A stretch of 64,000 nt of DNA from an uncultured Legionella sp. (lineage in GTDB: Bacteria; Pseudomonadota; Gammaproteobacteria; Legionellales; Legionellaceae). How positions within the stretch are numbered: the first letter of the stretch is position 1; each line of letters opens with the position of its first letter. The notes under the pieces were generated by a model. The model was not told the origin of the DNA, did no database searches, and was given only the letters and a program-made list of their open reading frames with translations. The DNA is taken from the NCBI GenBank assembly GCA_902168255.1, contig CABHON010000001.1, positions 1-64,000 on the forward strand, read 5' to 3'. The position numbers were made by a program, and so were the translations under genes. Positions 1-12,006 of this stretch are shown here, piece by piece.

Positions 1-74
1 TTTTTTTTCAAGCAGAAGACGGCATACGAGATAGGAGTCCGTCTCGTGGGCTCGGAGATGTGTATAAGAGACAG
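1..74 (+). other. Illumina Nextera P7/i7 adapter (contamination)
   Basis: This is not genomic DNA. Bases 9-32 match the Illumina P7 primer, 33-40 are an 8-base i7 index (AGGAGTCC, which I recall as Nextera N705), 41-55 are the Nextera read-2 linker and 56-74 the Tn5 mosaic end. The eight T before P7 fit the poly-T spacer of the flow-cell oligo. Genomic sequence starts at 75, which is therefore a tagmentation site and not a natural junction. Confidence 0.98.
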
Positions 75-2587
<2,513 letters not shown>

Positions 2588-3114
2588 ACATCATCCAATT
2601 ATCTTACCCTTCGTGAGCTAGCCCTCAGCTTCGCTGAGAACCATCTCACTTTGGGTACGTATTTGCTAGACATCGATTAAACCGTTTCCAATTTAATCAT
2701 TTTGATAATTCAAATGATGTGCCGAATACTCCAGCAATTGTGCCTTTTGGCGAGAAAAAAATCATTGTGAGCACCGCAGTGTATAAACAATACATGAGGA
2801 TGCGAACAAAATTTTTTACGATGCCAAAAGCGCAAGTGCGCAGAGTATCAATCTAAAACGCTTGTGAATTCTCTATTTTACTTTATGCGTCATCAGCACG
2901 GGAATAACAATTATGTGCCAATGACCAGTAAAACTTTGTTTTCTTACGTCACCAATTTTTTAATGAACTCTCTAGAAAATCTAGAAGAAAATATTCTCTA
3001 TAAAAATACTTTCTTCCAACACTTTCTTCGCTTCCCTCATTCAAGGGTGCGCATTCTAGCAAACCCTTTTTTACTTTGCAACCCCTTTGCAAAAATATTT
3101 TTTTCACTTCCGTT
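2588..3114 (-). other. tRNA-Ala/23S internal transcribed spacer
   Basis: A 527-nt spacer between tRNA-Ala and 23S. It is AT-rich and holds no convincing gene. It contains a small hairpin (CTCAGCTTCGCTGAG, about 2624-2638) and the 126-bp palindromic repeat at 2724-2849. I did not find a clear boxA antitermination site. Confidence 0.8.
2724..2849. repeat. Palindromic repeat family A, copy 1 (inside rRNA spacer)
   Basis: About 126 bp with imperfect terminal inverted repeats: the left end runs into CTTTTGGC and the right end starts with GCCAAAAG. A central dyad GTGTAT/ATACAT is present. It has the same architecture and length as the copy at 28573-28700, where the inner stem reads GTTTTCGG/CCGAAAAC. 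The stem bases therefore differ in both arms while pairing is kept. Because it lies in the tRNA-23S spacer it would be transcribed into pre-rRNA. Confidence 0.7.
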
Positions 3115-3190
3115 TGGTGGAGCTGAGGAGGATCGAACTCCTGACCCCCTGCGTGCAAAGCAGGTGCTCTCCCAGCTGAGCTACAGCCCC
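3115..3190 (-). tRNA. tRNA-Ala (UGC)
   Basis: A 76-nt cloverleaf on the minus strand beginning GGGGCTGTAGCTCAG, with anticodon TGC, T-loop GTTCGATCC and encoded CCA at 3115-3117. It lies between tRNA-Ile and 23S, the usual spacer-tRNA pair of bacterial rRNA operons. Confidence 0.97.
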
Positions 3191-3263
3191 AAGTCTCTCT
3201 CTTCTTAAATTCCCTTTTACTCTCAAACTCTCCCTTCCCCTCCAGCACTATCCTTAGCACTTT

Positions 3264-3340
<77 letters not shown>

Positions 3341-3348
3341 TTCCTTTT

Positions 3349-3376
3349 CGCTTCCCTCTCATCTGACAGGGAAGCG
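3349..3376 (-). other. Leader stem-loop before tRNA-Ile
   Basis: A 9-bp perfect inverted repeat (CGCTTCCCT/AGGGAAGCG) with a 10-nt loop lies between the promoter and the tRNA-Ile 5' end. No U-tract follows it on the minus strand, so it is more likely a processing or leader structure than a terminator. Confidence 0.55.
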
Positions 3377-3378
3377 AC

Positions 3379-3406
3379 ATTCTACACGGTTTTTTCAGGG
3401 TGTCAA
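3379..3406 (-). promoter_or_regulatory. Sigma-70 promoter of the tRNA-Ile/tRNA-Ala/23S unit
   Basis: On the minus strand, a perfect -35 TTGACA (3401-3406), a 16-bp spacer and a -10 TAGAAT (3379-3384), followed by a GC-rich discriminator (GTCGC). This is the form expected of a strong, stringently controlled rRNA promoter. It sits about 40 bp upstream of tRNA-Ile and shows that the unit starts here rather than being a fragment of a longer 16S operon. Confidence 0.8.
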
Positions 3407-3435
3407 CACCTAAATGCAAAATATTTGAAAATTAT

Positions 3436-3969
3436 TTATGGCACTGGCGGAGAAATCGTTGGTGCATTTTGTTGTTCGCCAACAAACGAAGTCAAGGGAT
3501 TGTTACCTGGTTGAACACCGAGTACAGTTCCCTGTACAATCGGCATACCATAATGAGGACGCACTGCAATAGTAGAACGAGAACCCTCCCCATTACTAAT
3601 AGTAGCCGGCGTAGGATTTAACTTTGCTGCTAAATCATTATTATCATCACCATACCATTTTTTACAGCTATTTTTTATCCTTTTTCGACAACAACAGGCT
3701 GCCACTAAGGCTCCAAAAGCTACCAATGTAGCCAGAGAAATAGCAATGCTTTCTGCTGAATTATTAGAGCCTCCACTATTATCTGAAGATGGAAATGGTG
3801 GAAATAATGTATGTTCAAATGTGGGACGATGAGTAGGGTACCTAGTAGGGGTACCGGTTGAAGACATCACTGCTTCTTGAGCTTCTTCCCTTTGTCGAAT
3901 ATATTTAGCAACAACATCCATTATAGAAACGGCCAAAATAAGTAATTTTACGTTATTATCTAAAGTCAT
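3436..3969 (-). CDS. Single-pass membrane protein of unknown function, possible effector
   Basis: 177 aa with no family I recognise. Layout: a short hydrophobic N-terminus (about 7-20), a Ser/Thr/Pro/Asn-rich segment (35-72), one clear membrane span (about 74-91), then three cysteines (92-94) and a basic stretch (RKR, KK), and a polar Pro/Asn-rich C-terminal tail. A cysteine cluster next to a membrane span and basic residues resembles palmitoylated juxtamembrane regions of eukaryotic proteins. It lies where a 16S gene would usually be, upstream of the 23S unit, on the same strand and ending 30 bp before its -35. Coding status rests on a long intact frame and sensible composition. Confidence 0.6.
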   Translation of the reverse strand: MTLDNNVKLLILAVSIMDVVAKYIRQREEAQEAVMSSTGTPTRYPTHRPTFEHTLFPPFPSSDNSGGSNNSAESIAISLATLVAFGALVAACCCRKRIKNSCKKWYGDDNNDLAAKLNPTPATISNGEGSRSTIAVRPHYGMPIVQGTVLGVQPGNNPLTSFVGEQQNAPTISPPVP

Positions 3970-4037
3970 ATTATTCTCTTAATTATTAAATATATTTAAG
4001 GCACATTTTATCGTTTTATTGTTAAAACAATATTAAA

Positions 4038-5186
4038 TTACAAAAAGATTTCTTGAAGGTTATTTAAATAACGTGATCCCAATGAGGTTACCGTCAACTT
4101 ATCTAAATCAAGCGTTAGAAATCCTTTTTTTTTCGCTAGTGATAGTTTTTCTTGCCATGCTTTCAGAGGTATACCTGTTCTTGAACACATCAAATCATAT
4201 GGAATAGCTTGTTTTAAGCGTAAAGCATTTAACATAAACTCAAACATAATTTCTTCTTCAGGAACAATCCATTCTTTTGCTAATAAAGTTTTTTGCGGGT
4301 TCATATAATCAGTTGGTTGACGTTTTTTTTGGGTTCGAAGAACTTTAAAAGTATTTTCTTCTAAAACCGTTATTTTTCCATGGGCACCTGCACCAATACC
4401 TATATAATCCCCAAATAGCCAATAATTTACATTATGTTTTGCTTGCTTATTAGGTTGACTATATGCAGAAATTTCATACTGCTCATAGTAATGACTGATT
4501 TGTTTCTTACCTTCCGTTTCTATATCCCATAATTTTTCTTCATTTGGTAACTGGGGCGGACGTTTATAAAAAACTGTATTAGGCTCTAACGTTAATTGAT
4601 ACCACGATAAGTGTTCCGGCTTTAATTTAAAGACTTGTTCTAAATCAGATAATGCTTCTTCTGGAGTTTGATTAGGTAAACCAAACATTAAATCTAAATT
4701 GATATTATCAAAACCAGCTTTCCGTGCCATATAAAAAGCATCTATTGCTTGCTCGGATGAATGAATTCGTCCCAATTTGGTGAGTTTTTCAGCATTAAAA
4801 CTTTGAACACCCAATGAGATACGGTTAATACCTACTTCTCGATATCCTTTAAAATATTCTATATCTGCCGTCCCTGGATTCGCTTCTAACGTTATTTCTA
4901 TATCTTTTTCTGTCTCTATTTGGCTAAAAATAGCTTTAAATAAACGTTCATAACTTTCCGGTTTAAACAAACTCGGTGTTCCACCACCAAAGAATATAGA
5001 ATGCAACGGGCGGTTTTCAATAGACTTAATACTAGCCTGGAAATCTTTAATTAATGTATCTATATAAACATTTTCGTCGGCTTTCTCTTTATTCAACGTA
5101 TGCGAATTAAAGTCACAATAAGGACATTTTCGAACACACCAAGGAACATGGATATATAGGCTTAGGGGAATTGAATTTATCATCAT
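4038..5186 (-). CDS. hemW: HemW, radical SAM heme chaperone (oxygen-independent CPO-like)
   Basis: 382 aa. The radical SAM CxxxCxxC motif is at C17, C21 and C24 with the usual YIHVPWC lead-in, followed by the GGGTPS SAM-binding motif and the HemN-type C-terminal domain. HemW proteins are about 380 aa and bind heme for delivery; they are often misannotated as coproporphyrinogen III oxidase. Two in-frame ATG codons lie at the start (5186, 5183) with no good ribosome site to choose between them. It is divergent from mdh, with the mdh promoter in the gap. Confidence 0.93.
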   Translation of the reverse strand: MMINSIPLSLYIHVPWCVRKCPYCDFNSHTLNKEKADENVYIDTLIKDFQASIKSIENRPLHSIFFGGGTPSLFKPESYERLFKAIFSQIETEKDIEITLEANPGTADIEYFKGYREVGINRISLGVQSFNAEKLTKLGRIHSSEQAIDAFYMARKAGFDNINLDLMFGLPNQTPEEALSDLEQVFKLKPEHLSWYQLTLEPNTVFYKRPPQLPNEEKLWDIETEGKKQISHYYEQYEISAYSQPNKQAKHNVNYWLFGDYIGIGAGAHGKITVLEENTFKVLRTQKKRQPTDYMNPQKTLLAKEWIVPEEEIMFEFMLNALRLKQAIPYDLMCSRTGIPLKAWQEKLSLAKKKGFLTLDLDKLTVTSLGSRYLNNLQEIFL

Positions 5187-5215
5187 TTTACATATAAAGT
5201 TTTTGGCATTATACT
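5187..5215 (+). promoter_or_regulatory. Probable mdh promoter
   Basis: -35 TTTACA (5187-5192), a 17-bp spacer and -10 TATACT (5210-5215). It is followed by a strong ribosome site (AGAGGAGAAAG) directly before the mdh ATG at 5250. Confidence 0.6.
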
Positions 5216-5249
5216 TTCTGCCTTCAAATTACATCAAGAGGAGAAAGTT

Positions 5250-6242
5250 ATGTCTGTTCGAAAACGCGTTAAAATTGCTGTCACTGGTGCTGCCGGTCAA
5301 ATTGGTTATGCATTAGTTTTTCGTATTGCATCAGGACAAATGTTTGGGCCAGACGTTGACGTGGAACTTCAAATGCTCGAGCTTCCTGCTGCTATTGGTA
5401 GCTTGGAAGGCGTCGCGATGGAATTGGAAGATTGCGCATTTCCCCTTTTGAAAAAAATGTCTTATACAACAGACTTAAAAGCTGCAATGGATGGTGTTAA
5501 CTGGGCTGTTCTTGTTGGTGCAGTTCCTCGTAAACAAGGTATGGAGCGTTCTGACTTATTAGGTATTAATGGCAAATTATTTATTGAACAAGGTAAAGCA
5601 ATTAACGATAACGCTGCTGACGATGTTCGCGTATTTGTAGTTGGCAATCCTTGTAATACTAATGCCTTGATTGCATTAAATAATGCAAAAGATGTGCCTG
5701 CCGATCGTTTTTATGCAATGATGATGTTGGACGAATTACGCGCCACCACTTTATTAGCAAAGAAAGCTGGTGTCGATGTAACTGCTATATCTAACATGAA
5801 TGTATGGGGAAATCACTCAGCGACTCAATTTCCTGATATTTACCATGCTCATATCAATGGCAAAAATGCTTTTGATCAAATTAAAGATCAAGAATGGGTT
5901 GCGAATACTTTCTTGCCCTCCATTCAACAACGTGGCGCAGCAGTCATTAAACAACGTGGCGCCTCTTCAGCAGGTTCTGCGGCTAATGCCATTATTCAAA
6001 GTGTTCATCATTTAACCTTTGATACACCTCAAGGTCAAACCTATTCAATGGCTAAATATTCCCAAGGCGAATATGGTATTGAAAAGGGATTGATGTTCTC
6101 ATTCCCATGCCGCACCGAAAATGGAAAAGTGATAACAGTTGAAGGCATTGAACATGGCGAATTTGCTAAACAACAAATTCAACGTTCTCATGATGAGCTG
6201 CGTTCAGAGCGCGATATGGTAAAAGAGCTTGGTTTGCTCTAA
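5250..6242 (+). CDS. mdh: Malate dehydrogenase
   Basis: 330 aa, the full length of the cytosolic-type MDH family found in Legionella and Coxiella. NAD-binding GAAGQIG is at 13-19, substrate-binding arginines in the RKQGMER loop at 94-100, and the catalytic His at about 189 in WGNHS. It interconverts malate and oxaloacetate in the TCA cycle. Its own promoter and strong Shine-Dalgarno support the start. rpoH follows 50 bp downstream on the same strand. Confidence 0.97.
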   Translation: MSVRKRVKIAVTGAAGQIGYALVFRIASGQMFGPDVDVELQMLELPAAIGSLEGVAMELEDCAFPLLKKMSYTTDLKAAMDGVNWAVLVGAVPRKQGMERSDLLGINGKLFIEQGKAINDNAADDVRVFVVGNPCNTNALIALNNAKDVPADRFYAMMMLDELRATTLLAKKAGVDVTAISNMNVWGNHSATQFPDIYHAHINGKNAFDQIKDQEWVANTFLPSIQQRGAAVIKQRGASSAGSAANAIIQSVHHLTFDTPQGQTYSMAKYSQGEYGIEKGLMFSFPCRTENGKVITVEGIEHGEFAKQQIQRSHDELRSERDMVKELGLL

Positions 6243-6263
6243 TTCCATCAACTATGTTATACT
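6234..6263 (+). promoter_or_regulatory. Probable rpoH promoter (extended -10)
   Basis: TGTTATACT gives an extended -10 (6255-6263). A poor -35 (TTGCTC, 6234-6239) is 18 bp upstream, inside the end of mdh. The ribosome site AAGGAGG follows before the ATG at 6293. Confidence 0.5.
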
Positions 6264-6292
6264 AATGGGCTAAAGAAGGAGGATATTTTTTT

Positions 6293-7177
6293 ATGAATAT
6301 GAATCTGTCTCTGCAGCCCATTACAACGAACGGAATTGCTATTGGCTCACTTGAAGCTTATATGCATTATGTTAATCAAGTTCCTATGTTAACCGCCGAG
6401 GAAGAACACTCACTCGCCGAAAAATTATCACACGATGGCAATGTTGAAGCCGCAAGAAAGCTAATCTTAGCGCACTTACGTTATGTTGTTCGCATAGCCA
6501 AAGGATATACTGGCTATGGCTTATCTTTAAATGATCTCATTCAAGAAGGCAATATTGGCCTTATGAAAGCCGTTAAGCGCTTTGATCCTTCGGTTGGTGT
6601 CCGCCTTGTATCTTTTGCTGTTCATTGGATTAAAGCAGAAATTCATGAATTTGTCTTAAAAAATTGGCGAATCGTTAAAATTGCCACCACCAAAGCCCAA
6701 CGCAAACTTTTCTTTAATCTACGTCAAATGAAAAAACGACTTGGTTGGCTAACAAAAGAAGAAGTAAATAGTGTTGCTCAAGATTTAGGAGTAACCCCTA
6801 AAGATGTATTGCATATGGAAGAACGCCTCAATGCAATGGATGCAGCTTTTCATGCCCATGATGACACGGATAGCGACTCTTCCTCTACTTACACAAGCCC
6901 AGAACACTACCTTGAAGATTTTAGTATGGAACCTTCTCGTTTGATTGAAGCAAATAATGAAGAAGAAAATAGTAAGGAAAATCTAGAAAAGGCCATGCAA
7001 TCGCTCGATACGCGTAGCCAAGATATTTTAAAACAACGATGGCTCACTGAAAAGAAAGCTACTCTCCATGATTTAGCTGCCCAGTATAGTGTTTCCGCAG
7101 AACGCATTCGACAATTAGAAAAAAATGCAATGAGTAAATTGCGTAAAGCGATTACTGCGCTTCAACAAGCGGCCTGA
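6293..7177 (+). CDS. rpoH: RNA polymerase heat-shock sigma factor, RpoH (sigma-32)
   Basis: 294 aa. The region 2 core, including the [17 protein letters not shown] segment (81-97), is intact. The RpoH-box QRKLFFNLR at about 136-144 is specific for sigma-32 rather than RpoD or RpoS. A region 4 helix-turn-helix lies near 255-290. An acidic Ser/Asp-rich segment (about 185-215) is slightly expanded. It directs transcription of chaperone and protease genes. A strong AAGGAGG precedes the ATG. pyrF begins 7 bp after the stop, so the two are likely co-transcribed. Confidence 0.94.
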   Translation: MNMNLSLQPITTNGIAIGSLEAYMHYVNQVPMLTAEEEHSLAEKLSHDGNVEAARKLILAHLRYVVRIAKGYTGYGLSLNDLIQEGNIGLMKAVKRFDPSVGVRLVSFAVHWIKAEIHEFVLKNWRIVKIATTKAQRKLFFNLRQMKKRLGWLTKEEVNSVAQDLGVTPKDVLHMEERLNAMDAAFHAHDDTDSDSSSTYTSPEHYLEDFSMEPSRLIEANNEEENSKENLEKAMQSLDTRSQDILKQRWLTEKKATLHDLAAQYSVSAERIRQLEKNAMSKLRKAITALQQAA

Positions 7178-7184
7178 TTGAAAG

Positions 7185-8027
7185 ATGACTACCATTCGTC
7201 ATTTTAAAACACTTCTCGAAAAAAAATGGGCAAATCAACAGTTTGTCTGTGTAGGTCTTGATAGTAATTATTCATTGTTACCTGCACAGTTTCGGCACGC
7301 AAGCCATGCTGGTATTGGTATATTAAATTTTAATAAAGCCATTATTGATGCTACTCATGATATTGTTTGCGCGTACAAACCCAATCAAGCTTTTTATGAA
7401 GCTCATGGTGAAGTAGGTATAGAAGCATTACATCATACTATTGCCTACATTAATCATGTAGCTCCCGATGTTCCAGTAATTCTCGATGCTAAACGCGCCG
7501 ATATTGATAGTACTAATATAGGTTATGTTCAAGAAGCTTTTGAATATTTAAACGCCGATGCCATTACTGTTCACCCTTATTTAGGCGCTGAAGCACTTCA
7601 GCCCTTTTTATCGCAAAAGAACAAAGGCATTATTGTTTTATGCCGTACATCAAATCCCGGCAGTAGTGAATTCCAAAATTTAATGATTAATGGTGAGCCA
7701 CTTTATCACGTCGTCGCTCGTCATGTAGCAAAAAAATGGAATATTCATGGTAACTGTGGTCTGGTTGCGGGCGCCACCCATATTGAAGAACTAAAAACCA
7801 TTCGCGATGTTATTGGTGATGATATGCCATTACTTATCCCTGGCATTGGTTCTCAAGGTGGTGATCTTAAAAAAACTATTGAAGCCAGTAAAAATAATGC
7901 AGGAAATGGCATGATTATCAGTGCTTCCCGCAGTATTATTTTTGCTTCTAATGGCCAAGATTTTGCAGATGCAGCGCGACGAGAAACGTTAAAACTTCAC
8001 CAAGAAATTCTTTCTTTATTAAAATAG
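7185..8027 (+). CDS. pyrF: Orotidine 5'-phosphate decarboxylase, type 2
   Basis: 280 aa, the length of the longer type 2 OMP decarboxylases. It has the CVGLDSN start motif and the catalytic DAKRADIDST motif near residues 100-110. The phosphate-binding PGIGSQGGD segment is near 220-230. It performs the last step of UMP synthesis. It follows rpoH by 7 bp. A GC-rich hairpin (8054-8078) shortly after the stop may end the transcript. Confidence 0.92.
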   Translation: MTTIRHFKTLLEKKWANQQFVCVGLDSNYSLLPAQFRHASHAGIGILNFNKAIIDATHDIVCAYKPNQAFYEAHGEVGIEALHHTIAYINHVAPDVPVILDAKRADIDSTNIGYVQEAFEYLNADAITVHPYLGAEALQPFLSQKNKGIIVLCRTSNPGSSEFQNLMINGEPLYHVVARHVAKKWNIHGNCGLVAGATHIEELKTIRDVIGDDMPLLIPGIGSQGGDLKKTIEASKNNAGNGMIISASRSIIFASNGQDFADAARRETLKLHQEILSLLK

Positions 8028-8050
8028 ACGCTTTTTAAATTATACTGATT

Positions 8051-8116
8051 GGAGGGCGAGCGCCGCTCGCCCCTACGGTAGTTTAAACTATTAACAATGA
8101 TTTTCTTAACTTAATG
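8051..8116. repeat. Degenerate repeat family D, copy 1 (with GC hairpin)
   Basis: A GC-rich hairpin (GGCGAGCG/CGCTCGCC) followed by a segment TTTAAACTATTAACAATGAT and TTCTTAACTTAATGG. The segment at 30661-30720 has the same order, with GGCGCCGC, AAACCATTAACAATAAT and TTCCTTAAGTCATTT. The hairpin could also serve as a pyrF terminator, although no strong U-tract follows. Confidence 0.45.
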
Positions 8117-8173
8117 GATGTGGATACAAGACCCATCTCTACGAACGATTTCCTTCAATAATATCCTCCAAGC

Positions 8174-9490
8174 TTATACCAACCGAGCTGGAATAAAAAC
8201 AATTTTATTCTCCTTATCCCACTGCAATTCTCCTTGATAAATATAATACCCGATGGTAGCGCGGGGTTCATACTCACGAAATTTCAACAAATGTTTCACT
8301 TTTTTTGCATCAATTATTTTAGAAGTAGTTACCTCAAAAGGAAAAACGTAAGGTGGCATATGTACAACAAAATCAATTTCTACTCCCGCACTCGTGCGCC
8401 AATAATAAATATCATGTTTCCCTGGTTGTCCGTTAAGCCAGACTTGTAACTCGTTTAAAAACCAATTTTCTAACCGATGTCCCATTTGTCCTGTTTTTAC
8501 TAATACTGAAGTATCATACAGCCCCGTTAAAAAACTAATTAGTCCATTATTTATCAAATATCCTTTAGGCGATTTTACTAATCGCTTCAAAGTAGAATTT
8601 ATATAAGGGTGAACGTCTTGATACATTAAAGTTGCCTGTAAATAACCACGATATTTATTTAGCGTATCTCGATGGCATCCTAAGGCTTGCAAGATTTTAT
8701 GATCGTCCCGAACTGAACCTGTTTGCTCCGCAATAACACTCATTAAAAATCGATATAACGTTAAATCTGAAATAGACTCAATAGCGCGTACATCTTTTTC
8801 TAAATAAGTCTGTAAATAGTTCCCTAAGTAATCTAAACGTTCCATATTTTCCTTTAGCATTAATACTTCAGGTAATCCACCCCACAACAACATTTCCTCT
8901 AAAGTTTTACTTGAATCCATAGAATAAGGACGCATTTGATGTTGATAGGTTTGCCAGCGTGATTCACTCCATTCATTTTGTTGAATTATATCAAATACTG
9001 TATCCTCACGTTGTATATGATATTTTAGTGAAGTTGCTTCACAGACGTTAAAGGCAGATAAATAATACAGCTGAATCCGACCCGCCAAGCTTTCAGCACT
9101 TAGACGATGCAATTCCAATAATGCTGATCCAGTCAGAATGAACTTAATAGCATCCTGATCTTTATAAGTATCATAAAGTAATTTAATTTGTTCGAATAGT
9201 TCGGGACATTTTTGTGCTTCATCAATAGCCACCCATACGCGACGACCAGGGAAGAAATGTCTTTTAATAGAGGTTAAAATTAAATCCTCAAGTTTCCCTG
9301 CTTTGATTTTTTCACGTTCATCCATTTTATCCATATTCAATTGAACAATAGTCATATCGGCATGAAGACTGACATAATAATCAATTAAAGTAGACTTCCC
9401 CACCCGTCGCGGTCCAAGAATACCTGTAATCATGGTTCCTTTAAATGCTTGGAATAAACGTGCTTGTTGAGATCTTTTACTATAATTCAT
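8174..9490 (-). CDS. AAA+ ATPase with C-terminal DUF4143
   Basis: 438 aa. Walker A GPRRVGKS is at 26-33 and Walker B VAIDEAQK near 100. The C-terminal DUF4143 domain has the nuclease-like segment YYWRTSAGVEIDFVV (about 375-390) followed by an FEV strand. These ATPases are common, patchily distributed accessory genes of uncertain role, often compared with toxin or mobile systems. The ATG lies only 2 bp from a 58-bp palindrome, which leaves no normal ribosome-binding site. Translation may be leaderless or controlled by the palindrome. Confidence 0.88.
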   Translation of the reverse strand: MNYSKRSQQARLFQAFKGTMITGILGPRRVGKSTLIDYYVSLHADMTIVQLNMDKMDEREKIKAGKLEDLILTSIKRHFFPGRRVWVAIDEAQKCPELFEQIKLLYDTYKDQDAIKFILTGSALLELHRLSAESLAGRIQLYYLSAFNVCEATSLKYHIQREDTVFDIIQQNEWSESRWQTYQHQMRPYSMDSSKTLEEMLLWGGLPEVLMLKENMERLDYLGNYLQTYLEKDVRAIESISDLTLYRFLMSVIAEQTGSVRDDHKILQALGCHRDTLNKYRGYLQATLMYQDVHPYINSTLKRLVKSPKGYLINNGLISFLTGLYDTSVLVKTGQMGHRLENWFLNELQVWLNGQPGKHDIYYWRTSAGVEIDFVVHMPPYVFPFEVTTSKIIDAKKVKHLLKFREYEPRATIGYYIYQGELQWDKENKIVFIPARLV

Positions 9491-9492
9491 GT

Positions 9493-9550
9493 AAAAACAC
9501 CATTACAATAGCTAAATTACATGTAATTTTACTATTGCAATGGTGTTTTT
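9493..9550. repeat. 58-bp near-perfect palindrome
   Basis: Arms 9493-9521 and 9522-9550 match at 26 of 29 positions, centred on ACATGT. It lies between the 3' end of the oxygenase gene (9561) and the ATG of the ATPase (9490). The outer A5/T5 tracts let it act as a terminator for the oxygenase gene. It could equally be an operator for the ATPase or a cruciform target. Confidence 0.8.
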
Positions 9551-9560
9551 GCAAACAAGA

Positions 9561-10202
9561 TTAATATTCGCTTTTTTCGCCTAATCCTAACCAATGACGA
9601 ATCTTCTTAAACTTAGCAGAAAGAGAATGTCGTGCTTGCATATTGTCCACAACACGTTGACTTGTTAACCAATTAAGTTGAATGACGCGACGTTCACCAA
9701 TAAAAGGTAAATGTCCATGCCAACCATTGGGTGTTACCTTAAACATAATAGCCGTGCCTTCTACTGGAGGTACTTCAGCAAAATAATCATTAATATCAGT
9801 TGAAGAGTTCAGTAATCGCAAACGGCCACCTGAATCTTCCCAGGTAGAATTCATATAAATCAATACGGTGATTACTTTTGTCTTGGTGTCTACATGAATG
9901 CGGCCATCTTTCGTATCCGATTTTCCTCGCACAGTTACCAGTGTCGGTAAATTATCGAGAGATACTTGAAATTTTTCAGCAACAACATCTCGAAATTCTG
10001 GTCCTTGAATTTGGCACATAAACTCTTTAAACTGTTCGCCATATTGTAAGGAGCTTAAAGGAAAACTTCCGCGGGAATGGATTTTAGGAAAATCTTGATT
10101 AATGGCAGCGCATGCTTCTTTTGTAATAAACTGAGGCACAATTAAATAAGGAAAAGGAGTGTCAGTTACTTCCGTTTGTTTTAATAAAGATAAATCAAGC
10201 AT
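9561..10202 (-). CDS. 2-oxoglutarate/Fe(II)-dependent oxygenase
   Basis: 213 aa. The iron-binding facial triad is visible as H103-x-D105 and a distal His at 162 or 164 in NGWHGHLP; R171 is the likely 2-oxoglutarate anchor. The fold and spacing fit the prolyl-4-hydroxylase-like superfamily. The substrate is unknown. It is a monocistronic gene, divergent from the helicase gene at 10303. Confidence 0.8.
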   Translation of the reverse strand: MLDLSLLKQTEVTDTPFPYLIVPQFITKEACAAINQDFPKIHSRGSFPLSSLQYGEQFKEFMCQIQGPEFRDVVAEKFQVSLDNLPTLVTVRGKSDTKDGRIHVDTKTKVITVLIYMNSTWEDSGGRLRLLNSSTDINDYFAEVPPVEGTAIMFKVTPNGWHGHLPFIGERRVIQLNWLTSQRVVDNMQARHSLSAKFKKIRHWLGLGEKSEY

Positions 10203-10302
10203 TTTTTAGTACCACAAAAGTTCTTTGATGAAGACTTATTATCCTAGAAACGAAATAACCTTTCAATCTTTTAAGCAATGATAAGATAATAAAAAATTTT
10301 TA

Positions 10303-12006
10303 ATGCATTTTATGAAACAAGATCAGGCCTTTAGCTTATTAAAAATGGGAAAAAATATTTTTCTTACCGGTGCAGCTGGCGCGGGAAAAACCTATTTGCT
10401 TAATCAATATATCACCTATCTTAAAGAACATCATGTTGAAGTAGCAATAACCGCCTCCACAGGTATTGCGGCAACTCATTTGCAAGGAATGACAATTCAT
10501 GCATGGTCGGGGATTGGGGTTAAAGATCATCTTACGCAAAAAGATTTAAAGAAATTGCTCGAAACCAATCGAATCAAACGTAATTATACCCACACAAAAG
10601 TACTCATCATCGATGAAATTTCCATGTTGCATCCTCATCAATTGGATATGGTAGATATGATTGCCCGGTATATTTTAGATAATGATAATCCATTTGGAGG
10701 TATTCAAGTGGTATTATGCGGTGATTTTTTTCAACTACCCCCAGTATCTTCAGCTCTATCAACGCAGGAAAAACAATTTGCATTCGAATCCGCTATTTGG
10801 AAAAACAGTGGGTTTAGCGTATGTTACTTAGAAGAACAACATCGTCAAGGTAATGATCCGTTGATGACTGTTTTAAATGATATACGGAGCGGAACAGCAG
10901 GTGAACACACAAAAGTCCCCTTACGCACCCGTTATAAAAAAGAACCAGAAGGCGAAACAAAGGCAACAAAATTATATTCTCGCAATGTGAATGTTGACCT
11001 GATGAACGAAGCAGAATTATCCAAATTAGAAGGATCAGAAAAAATATTTTCCATGAAGACTATGGGATTTGGCGCCTTAGTTGAAGGATTAAAGAAGAGC
11101 TGTCTCGCACCAGAACAATTAAAATTAAAAATTGGCGCTGAAGTAATGTTCGTTAAAAACGATATTCAAGGAAAATATGTAAACGGTACCCGTTGCGTAG
11201 TGATTGATTTTGAAAAAAGCGCCGGCTGGCCCATTGTGAAAACTTACGATAATAGAATTATTACTGCTTATCCAGAGGAATGGAAATACCAAGAAAATAA
11301 CAGCATTCGGGCCATGTTGACGCAGGTGCCTCTTCGCCTTGCTTGGGCAATTACCATTCATAAAAGTCAAGGAATGACACTTGATGCCGCCGAAATGGAC
11401 TTAGGAGATACTTTTGAGCCAGGAATGGGATATGTGGCTTTATCGCGAGTACGAACACTCAATGGACTAAAACTTTTAAATTTAAATGAAATGGCGTTAA
11501 GGGTTCATCCAAAAATTCTTCTGCAAGATGAAATTTTTCAACTGAGCTCATTTGAACTAGAGCGCTATCATCAAAATTTATCTGAAGCAGAAAAAGAAAA
11601 CTCACAATCTACAACTCTTATTGATCGTTTTGACGGTAGCACTAAAAAAACTCAAAATAATAAGAAAAATCCCCCTAAAAAAGATACCATTCCAACTCAC
11701 ATCATCACCTTAAATATGTTAAATGAAAATTTATCCATTGATATTATTGCTGAAAAACGCGAATTAACTATTGGAACCATTCTTAGCCACATTGAAAAAC
11801 TCCAAGGTTTACAACAAATTACTCAGGAACATTTATTACCATTGAAAGATAAATTAACAAAAGAAGAGTTTGATGAGATTTTTGCTGCACTTGAAAAATC
11901 AGAGGATGGCAAATTAAAAGCTATTTATGAACAATTTGGAGGAAAATACTCCTATACAAATATTCAAATTGTACGTTTATTTATACATGGAGCACTCTAT
12001 ACATAG
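10303..12006 (+). CDS. Pif1-like superfamily 1 helicase
   Basis: 567 aa. Walker A GAAGAGKT is at 23-30, Walker B IDEISML near 105 and motif III GDFFQLPPV near 142. The C-terminal UvrD/RecD-type motif TIHKSQGMTLD is near 355. This order is typical of Pif1-family 5'-3' DNA helicases. The last 100 residues look like the helix-turn-helix found at the C-terminus of some RecQ/Pif1-like proteins, after a Lys/Asn-rich linker (about 445-460). Alternative starts are at 10303 and 10312, with no clear ribosome site for either. Confidence 0.87.
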   Translation: MHFMKQDQAFSLLKMGKNIFLTGAAGAGKTYLLNQYITYLKEHHVEVAITASTGIAATHLQGMTIHAWSGIGVKDHLTQKDLKKLLETNRIKRNYTHTKVLIIDEISMLHPHQLDMVDMIARYILDNDNPFGGIQVVLCGDFFQLPPVSSALSTQEKQFAFESAIWKNSGFSVCYLEEQHRQGNDPLMTVLNDIRSGTAGEHTKVPLRTRYKKEPEGETKATKLYSRNVNVDLMNEAELSKLEGSEKIFSMKTMGFGALVEGLKKSCLAPEQLKLKIGAEVMFVKNDIQGKYVNGTRCVVIDFEKSAGWPIVKTYDNRIITAYPEEWKYQENNSIRAMLTQVPLRLAWAITIHKSQGMTLDAAEMDLGDTFEPGMGYVALSRVRTLNGLKLLNLNEMALRVHPKILLQDEIFQLSSFELERYHQNLSEAEKENSQSTTLIDRFDGSTKKTQNNKKNPPKKDTIPTHIITLNMLNENLSIDIIAEKRELTIGTILSHIEKLQGLQQITQEHLLPLKDKLTKEEFDEIFAALEKSEDGKLKAIYEQFGGKYSYTNIQIVRLFIHGALYT

